Shown: positions 27,834 to 37,337, counted from the stretch's first letter. The stretch: DNA of 64,000 bases from Nesterenkonia haasae (GCF_010119385.1 NZ_VFIE01000026.1:35075-99074), one strand, 5' to 3'. Translations and numbers: made by a program. Notes: generated from the letters alone by a model not told the origin.

Positions 27834-29234
27834 ATGAACGACTCTGCTGTTGTAGCAGACGCTCCTGCCCGCACTGGTCTACGCATACCCCGCATGGCCG
27901 CCCTGGCCCTGCTGTCCACCGCCATGTTCGTCGTGGTGCTAGATACCTCGATGGTCAATTTGGCCGGGTTTGCGATCCGGGATGGCCTCAACCTCTCCGC
28001 AACCGAACTCACAGTGGTGGTCGATGCCTACCTGATTGCCTTCGCCGGGCTCCTGCTGTTGGGCGGCCGACTAGCCGATGTCTTCGGCGGACGCCGCATC
28101 TTCCTGATTGGCATGGCCATCTACGTGGCCGCCTCGGCCTTTTGTGCCGTGGCGGTGAACGCTCCTATGCTCATTGTCGGGCGTGTGGGCCAAGGCATCG
28201 GCGCCGCCGTTGTCATTCCAGCCGCACTGGCACTGGTTCTCGCGCTGTATCGCACCCGGACCGAACGAACCAAAGCGCTGGGTATCTGGGGTGCGGTCAC
28301 CGGCCTAGGCAGCCTGACCGGGGTTTTCCTGGGCGGTACCATCACCGAGGTCTTCGGCTGGCCGGCCGTCTTCTGGGCGCCAGTGCCGGTGGGCGTCGTC
28401 GTCGGTTTCCTGATCTGGCGCACTCTGCCGCGGTTCCCCGGCACGCCTGGTCGTTTCGACGGCGTGGGGGCGGCCACCATCACGCTCAGTATCGCCGCCC
28501 TGGCCCTGGGCTTCGTCTCCGCGGCCGAGTCCGGCTGGGTGGCACCGGCTAGCTGGCTCGGACTCCTCATCGGTGTGATCAGCCTCGGCGCATTCATCAG
28601 AGTCGAAGCGCGCTCCAGTCATCCGCTGGTGCCACTGAGCGTGTTCACGCGAATTCCAGTGGTCGTGGCCAGTGTGATGGTGCTGGCCATCGGCGCCACC
28701 ATGACCAGCATGTTCTTCTTCCTGCCGCTGTATCAGCAGGAGGTACTGGGGATGGATGGCATCACCACCGGTCTGACCCAGATTCCCCTCGCGGTGATGA
28801 CTATCGCATCCTCGGCACTGGCTCCCGTGGTCGCTCAACGGATGGGGATTCGGCCAGCCATCCGTTTGGCGCTAGTTCTGATGATCGCTGGGCTCATGTG
28901 GCTCACCCTAAACCCCGAAACCGACGGGTTCTCACTCCACCTTCTGGGCGCTTTCCTGCTGCTGGGCTCTGGCATAGGCATGGGCATGGTCAACACCATA
29001 GCCATGGCTGTTCGGGACTCGGACGATGACGAGTCGGGCCTGCTCAGCGGACTGGTCAACGCGGCACAGGCACTCGGTGGTGCGCTAGGGCTCGCAGCAC
29101 TGGCTGGGATCGCCATTGCCGCGGCCGGTAGCCACACCGAAATGTCGTTCACGGCAGCATTCCTGGGCGGCGCCGCACTAGTACTGATCGCTTTGACGGT
29201 CTCCCTAATCCCCCTTAGCCGAAACCAGCGCTGA
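27834..29234 (+). CDS. MFS transporter, DHA2 type
   Basis: 466 residues with 13 or 14 helices. Signatures are VVLDTSMVNLAGFAIRDGL in helix 1, GGRLADVFGGRRIFLIGM for loop 2-3, and GIWGAVTGLGSLTGVFLGG for motif C. It is a proton-driven exporter. ATG 27834 has gaaagg at the right distance. It is the first gene of a TetR-controlled operon with the Dabb protein and GMC oxidoreductase, suggesting export of, or protection from, the oxidase substrate or product. Confidence 0.92.
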   Translation: MNDSAVVADAPARTGLRIPRMAALALLSTAMFVVVLDTSMVNLAGFAIRDGLNLSATELTVVVDAYLIAFAGLLLLGGRLADVFGGRRIFLIGMAIYVAASAFCAVAVNAPMLIVGRVGQGIGAAVVIPAALALVLALYRTRTERTKALGIWGAVTGLGSLTGVFLGGTITEVFGWPAVFWAPVPVGVVVGFLIWRTLPRFPGTPGRFDGVGAATITLSIAALALGFVSAAESGWVAPASWLGLLIGVISLGAFIRVEARSSHPLVPLSVFTRIPVVVASVMVLAIGATMTSMFFFLPLYQQEVLGMDGITTGLTQIPLAVMTIASSALAPVVAQRMGIRPAIRLALVLMIAGLMWLTLNPETDGFSLHLLGAFLLLGSGIGMGMVNTIAMAVRDSDDDESGLLSGLVNAAQALGGALGLAALAGIAIAAAGSHTEMSFTAAFLGGAALVLIALTVSLIPLSRNQR

Positions 29235-29294
29235 GGGTTCCACCCTGTTCAAATGAACAACCCCCGGAAGTACACACCCTGAAAGGAACACACC

Positions 29295-29717
29295 ATGATC
29301 TACCACTGCATTCGATTCTCCGTGAAGCCCGACGCTGACCCGCAGGAGGTCGCCACCGCGCTGGGGCGTATGGCTGAGGCCACCAGCCAGATCACTACAG
29401 CCACCCCCTTGGTCTTTGGCCCGGACATCGGCGGAGAATACGACTACGCTGGGATCTCCACAGTGGAGACCCTCGAGGAATACGAAACCATGATGAATCA
29501 CCCGGCCCACCTAGAGGTAGACCGAATTGGCCTTCCTCTTGTGGACAAGTTCGTTTCCTACGACGTCACTGATGACCCGGACCCGGCGGTCGCTGCTAAG
29601 ATCGCGGCAATCCACCAGCGTCGGTATGAGAACGAGCCGGATATCGCTGACCTGGTTGGCGGACTTGAAGACTACACTGGCAGCGCCGCACCAGCTGGCG
29701 CTGAGCCTACCTCCTAA
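29295..29717 (+). CDS. Dabb (stress-responsive A/B barrel) domain protein
   Basis: 140 residues. The N-terminal 95 residues form a Dabb ferredoxin-like barrel (MIYHCIRFSVKPDADPQEV, then ETMMNHPAHLEVDRIGLPLV); an acidic C-terminal tail of about 40 residues follows. Dabb proteins include polyketide and small-molecule cyclases and many of unknown role. ATG 29295 has gaaagga upstream. It is 60 bases after the MFS gene and 14 bases before the GMC gene, so it is a clear operon member, probably acting on the same compound. Confidence 0.85.
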   Translation: MIYHCIRFSVKPDADPQEVATALGRMAEATSQITTATPLVFGPDIGGEYDYAGISTVETLEEYETMMNHPAHLEVDRIGLPLVDKFVSYDVTDDPDPAVAAKIAAIHQRRYENEPDIADLVGGLEDYTGSAAPAGAEPTS

Positions 29718-29731
29718 GCAAGGACACTCTC

Positions 29732-32026
29732 ATGGAGATTCCCACTCAGGCTGACGTTATCGTCATTGGCAGCGGCTTCGGCGGCGCCGTGGCTGCCGCT
29801 CGGCTGGCTCAAGCCGGTTTCTCTGTGATCGTGCTGGAACGCGGTCGGCGGTGGGCGCTTGGAGAGTTCCCCCGCCGGCCCGTTTTGGAGGACGGCTGGC
29901 TGTGGGACGTGGACCGGGGCCTGTACGACATCCGTTGGTTGGGCACCATGGCCGCGGTCCAGGGTGCCGGGTGGGGTGGAGGATCACTGGTGTATGCCAA
30001 TGTCTTCTCACGACCCTTTGAGGGCGCGATGGATCAACGCTGGCCGGCGCATCTTCGACGCGAGGAACTGGATCGCTATTATGACCTGGCCGCTCACATG
30101 ATGGGCCTCAGTCCGGCCGGAGACGATCCGGCCACGGGGTCCTCGCCAGCCCGCACCACGGCGATTGAGAATATGGTCCGCAACATGGCCATACCTGATT
30201 CCACCGTGAGGCCGAACTTGGCGGTGACGTTCGGAGACCCGGAGACATGGCGGGAGAACATGCACGGCGTACCCCGACGCGGCTGCGCGTATGTGGGGGA
30301 GTGCATCATCGGGTGCAACCACGGTGCGAAGAACACCCTAGATGCGACCTACTTGGCCGTGGCGGAGGCCCACGGTGCCTTCAGTCTCACCGATGCAGAG
30401 GCGACTCGCATCGAACCTGACTCCGATGAGGATGACCCCACGTATACGGTGACTGTGACGACCCCCTCAGACCCTCGAGCCCCGGTGCGCAGGTTCACGG
30501 CTTCCCAGGTGGTGCTAGCCGCCGGTGCGGTGGCAACCAACGAGCTGTTGCTACGCTCTCGAGACCGTCACGCCACCCTCCCCGGTCTCTCCCCCCAGTT
30601 GGGCCGTGGGTTCTCCGGAAACGGGGATTTTGTGACGCTGACTCAGCTGCGCGGCGAAGGTGCAAATATGAGCACTGGGCCCACTATCACGACATCGACC
30701 GTGCTTTCGGTGCCCGAGGGTCGCAGCACCGTGTGGTACCAGGTTCAGGATGGTGCAATTCCCCCGCCGCTTCAGGCGCTCTATGACACGCTTGCCCCAG
30801 CGCGAAATGCCCGCCAGCGATGGCAGCGCCTGCGCAAAACGCATCCCAACCGGACCTTTGCCTTACTAGCGATGGGCCAGGATTCGGCCCGTGGCACTCT
30901 GCGCCTGGATGCCAAAGGTCAGGCGGTACTGACCTGGGCCAATAGGTGGCAGCGACACCTCTACAGGTCCCAACGCCGGGTAGGTCCGCTGGTCGCCAAA
31001 CTGCTGGGCGCCCGCCAGTACAATCCGATTACCTGGTCGCTCCTGCGCCGCACGACCACCGTGCACCCGCTGGGTGGGGTGCGCCCTGGCCCAGAAGCTG
31101 CCTCCGGAGTGGTTGATTCCGCCGGTGAGGTGTACGGCTATCCAGGGTTGTGGGTCATGGATGGCTCGGTCTTGCCCGCCGCAACTGGCGTGAACCCTTC
31201 CGCCACAATTCTGGCCTCCACCGAACGCTCAGTGGAGGCGATGATTCGCCGCAGTGGCCATTCGAACTGGCGCGCCCCGGAGTGGGAAGACGTCCGGCCT
31301 ATGGAGGCGCCGGAGGACGCGGCTTTTCAAGCCGCAGCCGAACAGCAGCGCGCCACAGAGGGCAATGGCGTGACCTTCTGCGAGCGCATGGGCACGTACA
31401 GCACCAGCTACCGAAGCGCGGACCGTGGAGATCGTCCGCGGCAACTGAGTATGACGTTGGCCGCGGAGGTCTCCAGCCTGACTGCTTTCTTTGCCAACCC
31501 CGTCCACCCTGTCACGATACAGGGGACCATCGATGTCGAGGGCGTCGCCCGCCGCGCCAGCATCGCCGGCATATTGAGCCTCTTCCCGGAGGGCTCAGCC
31601 GAGGCCATGCGCTACGATCTCAAGTTCGACGACGACCGCGGCGTTCCTTGGCATCTCACCGGGGTCAAGAGGGTTGAGTCGCGCCGGCCGGATGCCCTGC
31701 TGCGCGGGTTGACGACCTTGCAGACACGTATCTCACCGGTGAACAAGGGCAGTTCAGAGGCGCCGGACCCGTCTGCGCCATCGCTGGGTACGAATAGGCC
31801 AGATTATTCGGAGCACGACGAAGAGGCCGAGCAACTGGTTCTGCGGATCAGCACGATGGATCTGGCTCGGTTGGGAGCCTCGTTGCGCGGCCTGGGGTTC
31901 ACGCAGCTAAGACGAATACGAGCAGTTGGACGGTTCGCCGACTTCTTCGCCCGCTCCGCGTTACGAACCCCGGCCCCAAGCCGTATCAGACCACAAACGA
32001 GTGAAAATCCGCGGTCCCTGGCTTAG
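29732..32026 (+). CDS. GMC oxidoreductase with cholesterol oxidase-like domain plus C-terminal extension
   Basis: 764 residues. The FAD motif VIVIGSGFGGAVAAARLA is near residue 9; GGGSLVYANVFSRP near 82 matches the second FAD region of cholesterol oxidase-like GMC proteins; HPLGGVRPG and GVNPSATILASTERS near the end of the core carry the catalytic His area. After about residue 530 comes a 230-residue domain (FCERMGTYSTS, then FFANPVHPVTIQGTIDV and GLTTLQTRI) also seen in large actinobacterial GMC proteins with an attached hydrolase. There is no Tat or Sec signal. A hydrophobic alcohol such as a sterol or lipid is the expected substrate class; the exact one is unknown. Confidence 0.88.
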   Translation: MEIPTQADVIVIGSGFGGAVAAARLAQAGFSVIVLERGRRWALGEFPRRPVLEDGWLWDVDRGLYDIRWLGTMAAVQGAGWGGGSLVYANVFSRPFEGAMDQRWPAHLRREELDRYYDLAAHMMGLSPAGDDPATGSSPARTTAIENMVRNMAIPDSTVRPNLAVTFGDPETWRENMHGVPRRGCAYVGECIIGCNHGAKNTLDATYLAVAEAHGAFSLTDAEATRIEPDSDEDDPTYTVTVTTPSDPRAPVRRFTASQVVLAAGAVATNELLLRSRDRHATLPGLSPQLGRGFSGNGDFVTLTQLRGEGANMSTGPTITTSTVLSVPEGRSTVWYQVQDGAIPPPLQALYDTLAPARNARQRWQRLRKTHPNRTFALLAMGQDSARGTLRLDAKGQAVLTWANRWQRHLYRSQRRVGPLVAKLLGARQYNPITWSLLRRTTTVHPLGGVRPGPEAASGVVDSAGEVYGYPGLWVMDGSVLPAATGVNPSATILASTERSVEAMIRRSGHSNWRAPEWEDVRPMEAPEDAAFQAAAEQQRATEGNGVTFCERMGTYSTSYRSADRGDRPRQLSMTLAAEVSSLTAFFANPVHPVTIQGTIDVEGVARRASIAGILSLFPEGSAEAMRYDLKFDDDRGVPWHLTGVKRVESRRPDALLRGLTTLQTRISPVNKGSSEAPDPSAPSLGTNRPDYSEHDEEAEQLVLRISTMDLARLGASLRGLGFTQLRRIRAVGRFADFFARSALRTPAPSRIRPQTSENPRSLA

Positions 32027-32304
32027 CGGTCTTTCGAGCTCAGTTTCCACCGGTGAACTCCAGGTAGCCTCGAAGGAGACGTGCTTGCGAGATACCTGTG
32101 GCGCCGCCCTGCAGCCCGAAGGTGTGGCATAGGCGTGGCTGGGGGCAGTCTGGCAGGTGGATCACAGTTACTCATGCCGCGTAATGAAGACCTGCAACCA
32201 GGGGACCGTCAGCTGGCCAATTGACAGCTAGCAGCACGATTACTTGGGACTCAATGCCCTCAAGAGTCGGAGACAAACATCCGGTGATCAGACCCGCCCC
32301 CGCG

Positions 32305-32901
32305 CTAGTGCATATGCACACCTGGCACGCCGGCCACCCACGTGCGTGCCGCGGATGCAGCCATGGTCACGATCCGCGAACGATCGACGACGTGGTGAAG
32401 ATGTCCACCGAGGGTGAGGGTCGCGACACCGTGTGCGATCGACCATAGTTCGGCAGCGCGCTCGGCCACCTCCGCCTGGGCCACATACGGTGCAAGCGCC
32501 TCTTCGAGTTGTGTTTGGATTCCGCTTGTTTGTTCCAGCAGGCTGGGATGCCGGGCCTTGTCGATCCCTGCTGCGAACATCACGTCGAACCGTGCGGGGT
32601 CTTCTTGCGCGAACGCTAAGTAGGCCGTACAGATCCGCTCCGCGCGAGATGTAAGCGTCTCCCCTAAATCGAGCGTTGCGAAACGAAGCTCCATCTGGCC
32701 GAATGCGTGCTGAGCGGCGGCTGCGAGCAGCGCTTCGCGGTCAGCAAAGTGCCGATAAGGCGCCGAGATGGAGACCCCGGCGCGGCGGGCCGCTTCGGAA
32801 ACACTGAAGCCGCGTGTGCCCTGCTCGCGGACCAGCTCCAGGGTGGCGCTTAAGAGCGCGTTCCTGAGGTCGCCGTGGTGGTACTTGTCTCGTTGAATCA
32901 T
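32305..32901 (-). CDS. TetR-family repressor
   Basis: 198 residues. The HTH has YHHGDLRNALLSATLELV, then EAARRAGVSISAPYRHFADRE, the N-terminus typical of TetR regulators with a WHG ligand domain (ELWSIAHGVATL). It is divergent from the SDR gene across about 100 bases containing an ATGTAA/TTACAT dyad. The 278 bases between it and the GMC gene hold nothing recognisable. Confidence 0.92.
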   Translation of the reverse strand: MIQRDKYHHGDLRNALLSATLELVREQGTRGFSVSEAARRAGVSISAPYRHFADREALLAAAAQHAFGQMELRFATLDLGETLTSRAERICTAYLAFAQEDPARFDVMFAAGIDKARHPSLLEQTSGIQTQLEEALAPYVAQAEVAERAAELWSIAHGVATLTLGGHLHHVVDRSRIVTMAASAARTWVAGVPGVHMH

Positions 32902-32946
32902 AAATTCTCTCTATGTTGGAGCCTCTCACATTTTAGGCTATTCTCA

Positions 32947-32965
32947 ATGTAAGGACCTATTACAT
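32947..32965. promoter_or_regulatory. Operator-like dyad of the TetR/SDR module
   Basis: ATGTAA-N7-TTACAT lies in the AT-rich divergent space between the TetR and SDR genes. Confidence 0.5.
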
Positions 32966-33003
32966 ATCTAATGAGAGACGAACAGCGAAGGAAAGTGAGA
33001 GCG

Positions 33004-33783
33004 ATGCAATACGCAGAAACCACGGTTTTGGTGACGGGGGCGAGTTCGGGAATCGGAGCTGAGTTCGCCCGGCAGGTGGCTCATCGTGGGGCAGAGGTGG
33101 TGTTGGTAGGGCGGAGAGAAGACGCGCTACAAGAGCTGGCAGCAGAGATCACCTCCCGAACGGGGCGACAAACATACGTGGTGGCATCCGACCTCGGCGA
33201 TGAAAACAGCGGAGCGTTGCTCAAAAAGCGGCTGGATGGGTTTGGCCTCAGTATCGATACGGTGATCAATTGCGCAGGGGCAGGATTGACTAAGCCGTTC
33301 ATGGACTCCACCCCTCAAGAGATTCGCGCCCAGATTCAACTCAACAATGTGGCCCTAGTGGACATCTGTCATGCGTTCCTGCCGGAGTTGGTAGCCTCCG
33401 GCCGTGGAGCGCTAGTGAACATCGGGAGCCTGACTGGCTACATGCCGGTAGCGGGTATGGCTGTTTATTCTGCGGCGAAAGCTTTCACGATCCGGTTCAC
33501 CGCGGCTATCGCGCACGAGCTGCGTTCCGCAGGATTAACGGTGATGGCAGTTTCTCCCGGTCCGACCCGCACCGAGTTCTTCGCGCGCAGCGGCACTAGT
33601 TCACAGCGGACCCACTTCCAGACTCCTGATCAGGTCGTTACCACTGCCCTGAGAGCCCTAGATAAGCGACGCCCACCAGTCAGCATCGTCTCCGGTCGTG
33701 CTAATCAATTCATCCGATTGCTGGTGTCATTGCTGCCGACGCGGGCGACACTTAAACTTGCGGAGGCCCGACCGGCAGTGTGA
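33004..33783 (+). CDS. Short-chain dehydrogenase/reductase
   Basis: 259 residues. TVLVTGASSGIGAEFARQ binds the cofactor, with NCAGAG, the Ser in NIGSLTG, and YSAAK. It resembles DltE/YqjQ-like SDRs. ATG 33004 has aaggaaagtgaga upstream; an earlier in-frame ATG at 32971 lies next to the operator. It is probably repressed by the divergent TetR. Confidence 0.9.
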   Translation: MQYAETTVLVTGASSGIGAEFARQVAHRGAEVVLVGRREDALQELAAEITSRTGRQTYVVASDLGDENSGALLKKRLDGFGLSIDTVINCAGAGLTKPFMDSTPQEIRAQIQLNNVALVDICHAFLPELVASGRGALVNIGSLTGYMPVAGMAVYSAAKAFTIRFTAAIAHELRSAGLTVMAVSPGPTRTEFFARSGTSSQRTHFQTPDQVVTTALRALDKRRPPVSIVSGRANQFIRLLVSLLPTRATLKLAEARPAV

Positions 33784-34199
33784 ACCTGTACGAGTCTCGC
33801 CCCCGCCTTGGCGAAAAACGTAGGGACGCGTTACGGATTCGTGAGGTTACGGCGGCGTTTTCGTCGGCCCGGGGTCCCCGGAAGCTGTGTGCTCAAGGAT
33901 TCGCGCGATTGTGCAGGACCGCGGCGAGCTAGGTGACTGAGCCCACGTGTCGGAGTTCGGCGGCGCCTACTAGGACCATCTCAAGGGCACCGCGTCTGTG
34001 GCCACCGGGGCTGGCCACTGGATCTTTTGGAGACCGCGCAGGACCACATCGCCCACGCGATTTTGCACGGCGTAGATGGCGCGCTGCTTCGGGTTTCCAA
34101 CCAGGCCTTCCGCGAATAGTCACCGTGACGAGACGACCCGAAACGGGGCGGGCCGAATCGGAAGAGTCGCTGGTGTGAACAAACGATGCTCTGGCGCCC
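33784..34199. other. Eroded spacer after the SDR gene
   Basis: No intact gene. One minus-strand stretch (about 34,120-33,990) reads LVGNPKQRAIYAVQNRVGDV and looks protein-like but has no start and hits stops; I do not recognise it. It joins directly to the decayed reductase copy. Confidence 0.3.
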
Positions 34200-34440
34200 C
34201 AGGCAGTGTCTGGTGTCCACGGAGTCGAACCCAAGGCAGTCGTAGAAGTCCGTGACGAGGTCGACTGCCTCAGGGTAATTGCTGGAGACGACGAGAGCAG
34301 ATCGATCAGGCGCACAGGTAGACCGGACAAGCGCCGGGCAGGTACTTCTGCCGAGGCTCGTGCACTGTCTTTATTCCGGCATCGACTGCGGGGTAATGCC
34401 ATCACGCCGGACCATGTAGTTGTTGCTATCGGGGAGACGG
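34200..34440 (-). pseudogene. Decayed second copy of the F420 reductase-like gene
   Basis: Nucleotide stretches repeat those of the intact gene at 21.2-21.9 kb, for example gtcgtagaagtccgtgacga and the segment encoding NNNYMV. The middle is deleted: about 300 bases of the intact gene are represented here by 200. Frames are broken. The MFS gene reads into the end of this copy. Confidence 0.75.
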
Positions 34441-35660
34441 CCTCGAGCCCCATCACGCGGTGAGAGGAGGCGTGGTGTGTTGCGGCTCACGGGGACGGCG
34501 ACGATGGTGAAGATGAGTGCCAGGGCGGCCACTGCGACGATTGCGAGGCGCAGCCCGGCGAGGTTAGCCAGCAGCCCTACGTAGGCCGGACCAAGGAGGA
34601 ATCCGAGGTAGGCGGAGGTGGTGATCACCGAGGTGGCTCCTCCTCGTTGCACAGGCTCGACGTGACGCAGACTGTGACTGAGCAGGGTGGGAAATAAGAC
34701 AGCTGTTCCAGCCGCCGCGATCGCCAGTCCAAGGAGACCCGCGGGAGCGTTGGGTGCAGCAGCGAGAATGATGCTGCCCACAGTCGCGACGGCTCCACCG
34801 GTGACTAGGAGAGCGATCGGATGGCTGCGAGACAGTGGGGCAAGCGCGAACCTGGCCAGCGTGGCGGCGGTCGCGAAGCTTGCTGGTGCTAGTGCGGCGA
34901 GTTGTGGGGAGGCCTCGAAGTTGTCGGTCATGAACACCGCACCCCAGCTTTGGTGGGCGTTCTCTGTGGCATACGCCAGTGCCCCGACCGCCCCCAGCAG
35001 CAGCAACGCACACACGCTGGTCGTACCACGCATTAGAGGCGCCGCTGCGGAGCGCACAGGAGCGTCCGAGTGCGAAGAATGTTCTCGTCCAGGGGCTTTG
35101 AGCCAGACGACCGCCGCCAGAACCAGCATCACAAATGCGACAACGGTGAATGTAACCGTCAAGCCGAGATTCAGTGTCAGAAGTGCGCCGGCCCCCAGGC
35201 TGGAGACGACGACGGCTAAGGAGAACATACCGTGGGAGCGGGTGAGTACAGCCCGGGAGGTCTGATTTTCGGCCTGGCCGGCGAGGGTGTTGATCGCAAC
35301 GTCTGCGGTCCCCGATGCCGCCCCGACCAAGAGCATGCTCACCACGACAGAGATGAATCCCTGCGCTCCCACCGCGACTCCCACTCCAGTACCGCCCAAG
35401 AACCCCAGAAAAAGTGCTGCCGGCCGGGTGCCGAAACGATCCAGCAGCCGTCCGGTCAGGAACATGGCTGGCAGGGCACCGGCGCCCACGAACAACAGCG
35501 CGGTACCAAGTTGGCCATCGTTGAGGTCGGCCTGGGAGCGGATCGAGGGCAGGGCCGCACCCCAAGCGCCCCAGAACATACCGAATGCTGCAAACGCCGC
35601 ATAGGAGACTCGTGATTGTGAGGATGAGGTGTGGGAGTCAACGTGTGTAACGTTACGCAT
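34371..35660 (-). CDS. MFS transporter with a chimeric C-terminal tail
   Basis: About 429 residues and 12 helices. FGMFWGAWGAALPSIRSQADL and TRSHGMFSLAVVVSSLGAG place it in the FucP/YbjJ-like MFS group. After VPVSRN (about residue 400) the last residues NNYMVRRDG are not MFS: they copy the F420 reductase remnant. ATG 35660 is chosen; ATGs at 35678 and 35696 would extend into the LacI start. LacI-type operators overlap the start. Confidence 0.82.
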   Translation of the reverse strand: MRNVTHVDSHTSSSQSRVSYAAFAAFGMFWGAWGAALPSIRSQADLNDGQLGTALLFVGAGALPAMFLTGRLLDRFGTRPAALFLGFLGGTGVGVAVGAQGFISVVVSMLLVGAASGTADVAINTLAGQAENQTSRAVLTRSHGMFSLAVVVSSLGAGALLTLNLGLTVTFTVVAFVMLVLAAVVWLKAPGREHSSHSDAPVRSAAAPLMRGTTSVCALLLLGAVGALAYATENAHQSWGAVFMTDNFEASPQLAALAPASFATAATLARFALAPLSRSHPIALLVTGGAVATVGSIILAAAPNAPAGLLGLAIAAAGTAVLFPTLLSHSLRHVEPVQRGGATSVITTSAYLGFLLGPAYVGLLANLAGLRLAIVAVAALALIFTIVAVPVSRNTPRLLSPRDGARGRLPDSNNYMVRRDGITPQSMPE

Positions 35661-35678
35661 ATTTTTAACGTTACACAT
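35644..35678. promoter_or_regulatory. Two LacI-type operators
   Basis: Two copies of TAACGTTA are centred 18 bases apart: one within the near-palindrome tgtgtaacgttacgca (35,644-35,659), one within ttaacgttacac (35,665-35,676). They lie in the 29-base gap between the LacI and MFS starts and overlap the MFS start codon. The central CG palindrome is typical for LacI operators. Confidence 0.7.
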
Positions 35679-35689
35679 ATACTTGTTGC
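35678..35689 (+). promoter_or_regulatory. -10 box of a leaderless LacI gene
   Basis: TATACT (35,678-35,683) is followed by exactly 6 nt and then ATG 35,690, so transcription probably starts at the A of the start codon. No ribosome site is present. Confidence 0.6.
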
Positions 35690-36757
35690 ATGTCATCTGC
35701 GAGCAAGCGACCCACTGTGAAGGATGTCGCCGCCGAAGCCGGCGTGGGAGTCATGACCGTGTCCTACACGTTCAACAAACCTGAGCGTGTAGCCAAGAGG
35801 ACACGCGACCGCGTGCGCGCAGCGGCCGAAAAGTTGGGCTACCACCTTCCCGACAGCACCGCTCGAGCCCTGCGTTCAGGACGTACAGGGCAGCTCGGCG
35901 TCGTATTCGGCGAGCACCTCTCCTATGCCTTTGACGACCCCCAAGCCGCACTGTTCCTTGCGGGGGTCGCTGATGTCTGTGTTGAAGAGGATCTGGGTAT
36001 GGTGCTGATCCCCACCCGCGGAGAAGTCACAGACGTTGAGCGCATCCTTGGTGCGGCAGTCGACGGGTACGTGTTGTGGACCACCACGGATGATGACCCT
36101 GTGCTCGACGCCGTCGTTCGCAGCGGCAGGCCCGCCGCCATCCAGGGGGGCCCCGACATCGAGGGGATTACCCGCATCGGCTCAGACGACCAGGCAGCAG
36201 CACGAGCTGTCGCTGCGGCTGCGCTACCTCGAGGTGATTTCCCCGTCATCCTAAGCCTGCCACTGGATCGACGACGGGAACCAGGTTTGACCCACGGCAG
36301 TGAGCTGCCTCAGAGTATCCCGTTCCCCGTTACCCGTCACCGGCTCGCAGGGTACCGTGCCAGCGTCACAGCCGCCGGCTACGACTGGCACCAGACCCTC
36401 ATTGCAGTGACAGAACGCAACCATCGCGAGCACGGCGCAGCAGCAGTACGCGCACTTCTCCCGTCGATACCAGCAGAAGCTTCAGTGGTGGTGCTTGCCA
36501 TGAGCGACGAACTCGCACTCGGCGCGCGCGATGCCCTCGGCGCCCAAGGAGACTACGTCACGGTGAGCGGGTGGGATGCCTCACCGGCAGCGCTAGCGGC
36601 AGGGATCATCACGGTGACTAACCCTCTGCGGGAGCAGGGACGGCTCTGCGCTCGCACCGCTCTCGACCCCTCTACAGCGCAACCCGAGATCGCCTGGAAC
36701 ATCATCGAGCCCCCACAGGAGAGAACCCGCAATGACTACACAACACCCATCGATTGA
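35690..36757 (+). CDS. LacI-family transcriptional regulator
   Basis: 355 residues. The HTH is PTVKDVAAEAGVGVMTVSYT with the hinge helix near STARALRSGRTG; the sugar-binding-like core begins LGVVFGEHL. The final residues run into the next gene, which starts 26 bases before this stop. It probably senses a sugar and controls the divergent MFS gene and itself; the downstream DUF1349 protein suggests a carbohydrate link. Confidence 0.92.
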   Translation: MSSASKRPTVKDVAAEAGVGVMTVSYTFNKPERVAKRTRDRVRAAAEKLGYHLPDSTARALRSGRTGQLGVVFGEHLSYAFDDPQAALFLAGVADVCVEEDLGMVLIPTRGEVTDVERILGAAVDGYVLWTTTDDDPVLDAVVRSGRPAAIQGGPDIEGITRIGSDDQAAARAVAAAALPRGDFPVILSLPLDRRREPGLTHGSELPQSIPFPVTRHRLAGYRASVTAAGYDWHQTLIAVTERNHREHGAAAVRALLPSIPAEASVVVLAMSDELALGARDALGAQGDYVTVSGWDASPAALAAGIITVTNPLREQGRLCARTALDPSTAQPEIAWNIIEPPQERTRNDYTTPID

Positions 36758-37337
36758 TAAGCGACTGCCCTGGTCGGTAGGGCGGTGGACCAACCCTCCC
36801 ATCTCTGCGGTGACCAACGAAGGAGGAGCTCTCATCGTCACCGCCGCGGAGTTCTCCGACGCATGGCGCACGACCTACTACGGGTTTACCCACGACTCCG
36901 AACACGCGCTGCTCGCAGCATTCCCGGTCGGTGCCGCCATCGAGGTGACCTTCACCGCCGAACTTCCCGAACAGTTCGACCAAGCCGGCATCTTTGTCAG
37001 TATCGATCACGAGCGTTGGATCAAGTCAGGCCTCGAACGTTCTGATGGACGTCTCCAACTTGGAGCGGTGGTGACGCGCGGGCACTCCGACTGGTCTGTC
37101 GCACCCGTTGATGATTGGGCCGGTCATCGAGTCACTATTCGGATCAGTCGTACCCGCGATGCGCTGATCATCCGCGCAGGCCTAGCTGGCCAGTCCAAAC
37201 AGTTCGTCCGAGTGACCCCACTCGACCCTGAATGCCCGACCCAGGCAGGTCCCTACCTGTGCTCTCCCACCCGGAAAGGGCTCAGCGTCCGGTTCCATTC
37301 CTGGGACCTCACACCGGCCGACAACGCCCTCCACTAA
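36732..37337 (+). CDS. DUF1349 domain protein
   Basis: 201 residues, concanavalin-like fold expected. The family features WRTTYYGFTHDSEH near residue 45, FDQAGIFVSIDHERWIKSGL and VRFHSWDLTPA near the end are visible. DUF1349 proteins are often near sugar-metabolism genes; molecular role unknown. It has a ribosome site aggaga and overlaps LacI by 26 bases, so it is coupled. Confidence 0.85.
   Translation: MTTQHPSIDKRLPWSVGRWTNPPISAVTNEGGALIVTAAEFSDAWRTTYYGFTHDSEHALLAAFPVGAAIEVTFTAELPEQFDQAGIFVSIDHERWIKSGLERSDGRLQLGAVVTRGHSDWSVAPVDDWAGHRVTIRISRTRDALIIRAGLAGQSKQFVRVTPLDPECPTQAGPYLCSPTRKGLSVRFHSWDLTPADNALH

Noticed and set aside
33990..34160. Protein-like stretch containing KQRAIYAVQNRVGDVVLRG
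   Set aside because: No start, stops nearby and family unknown; described only as debris.
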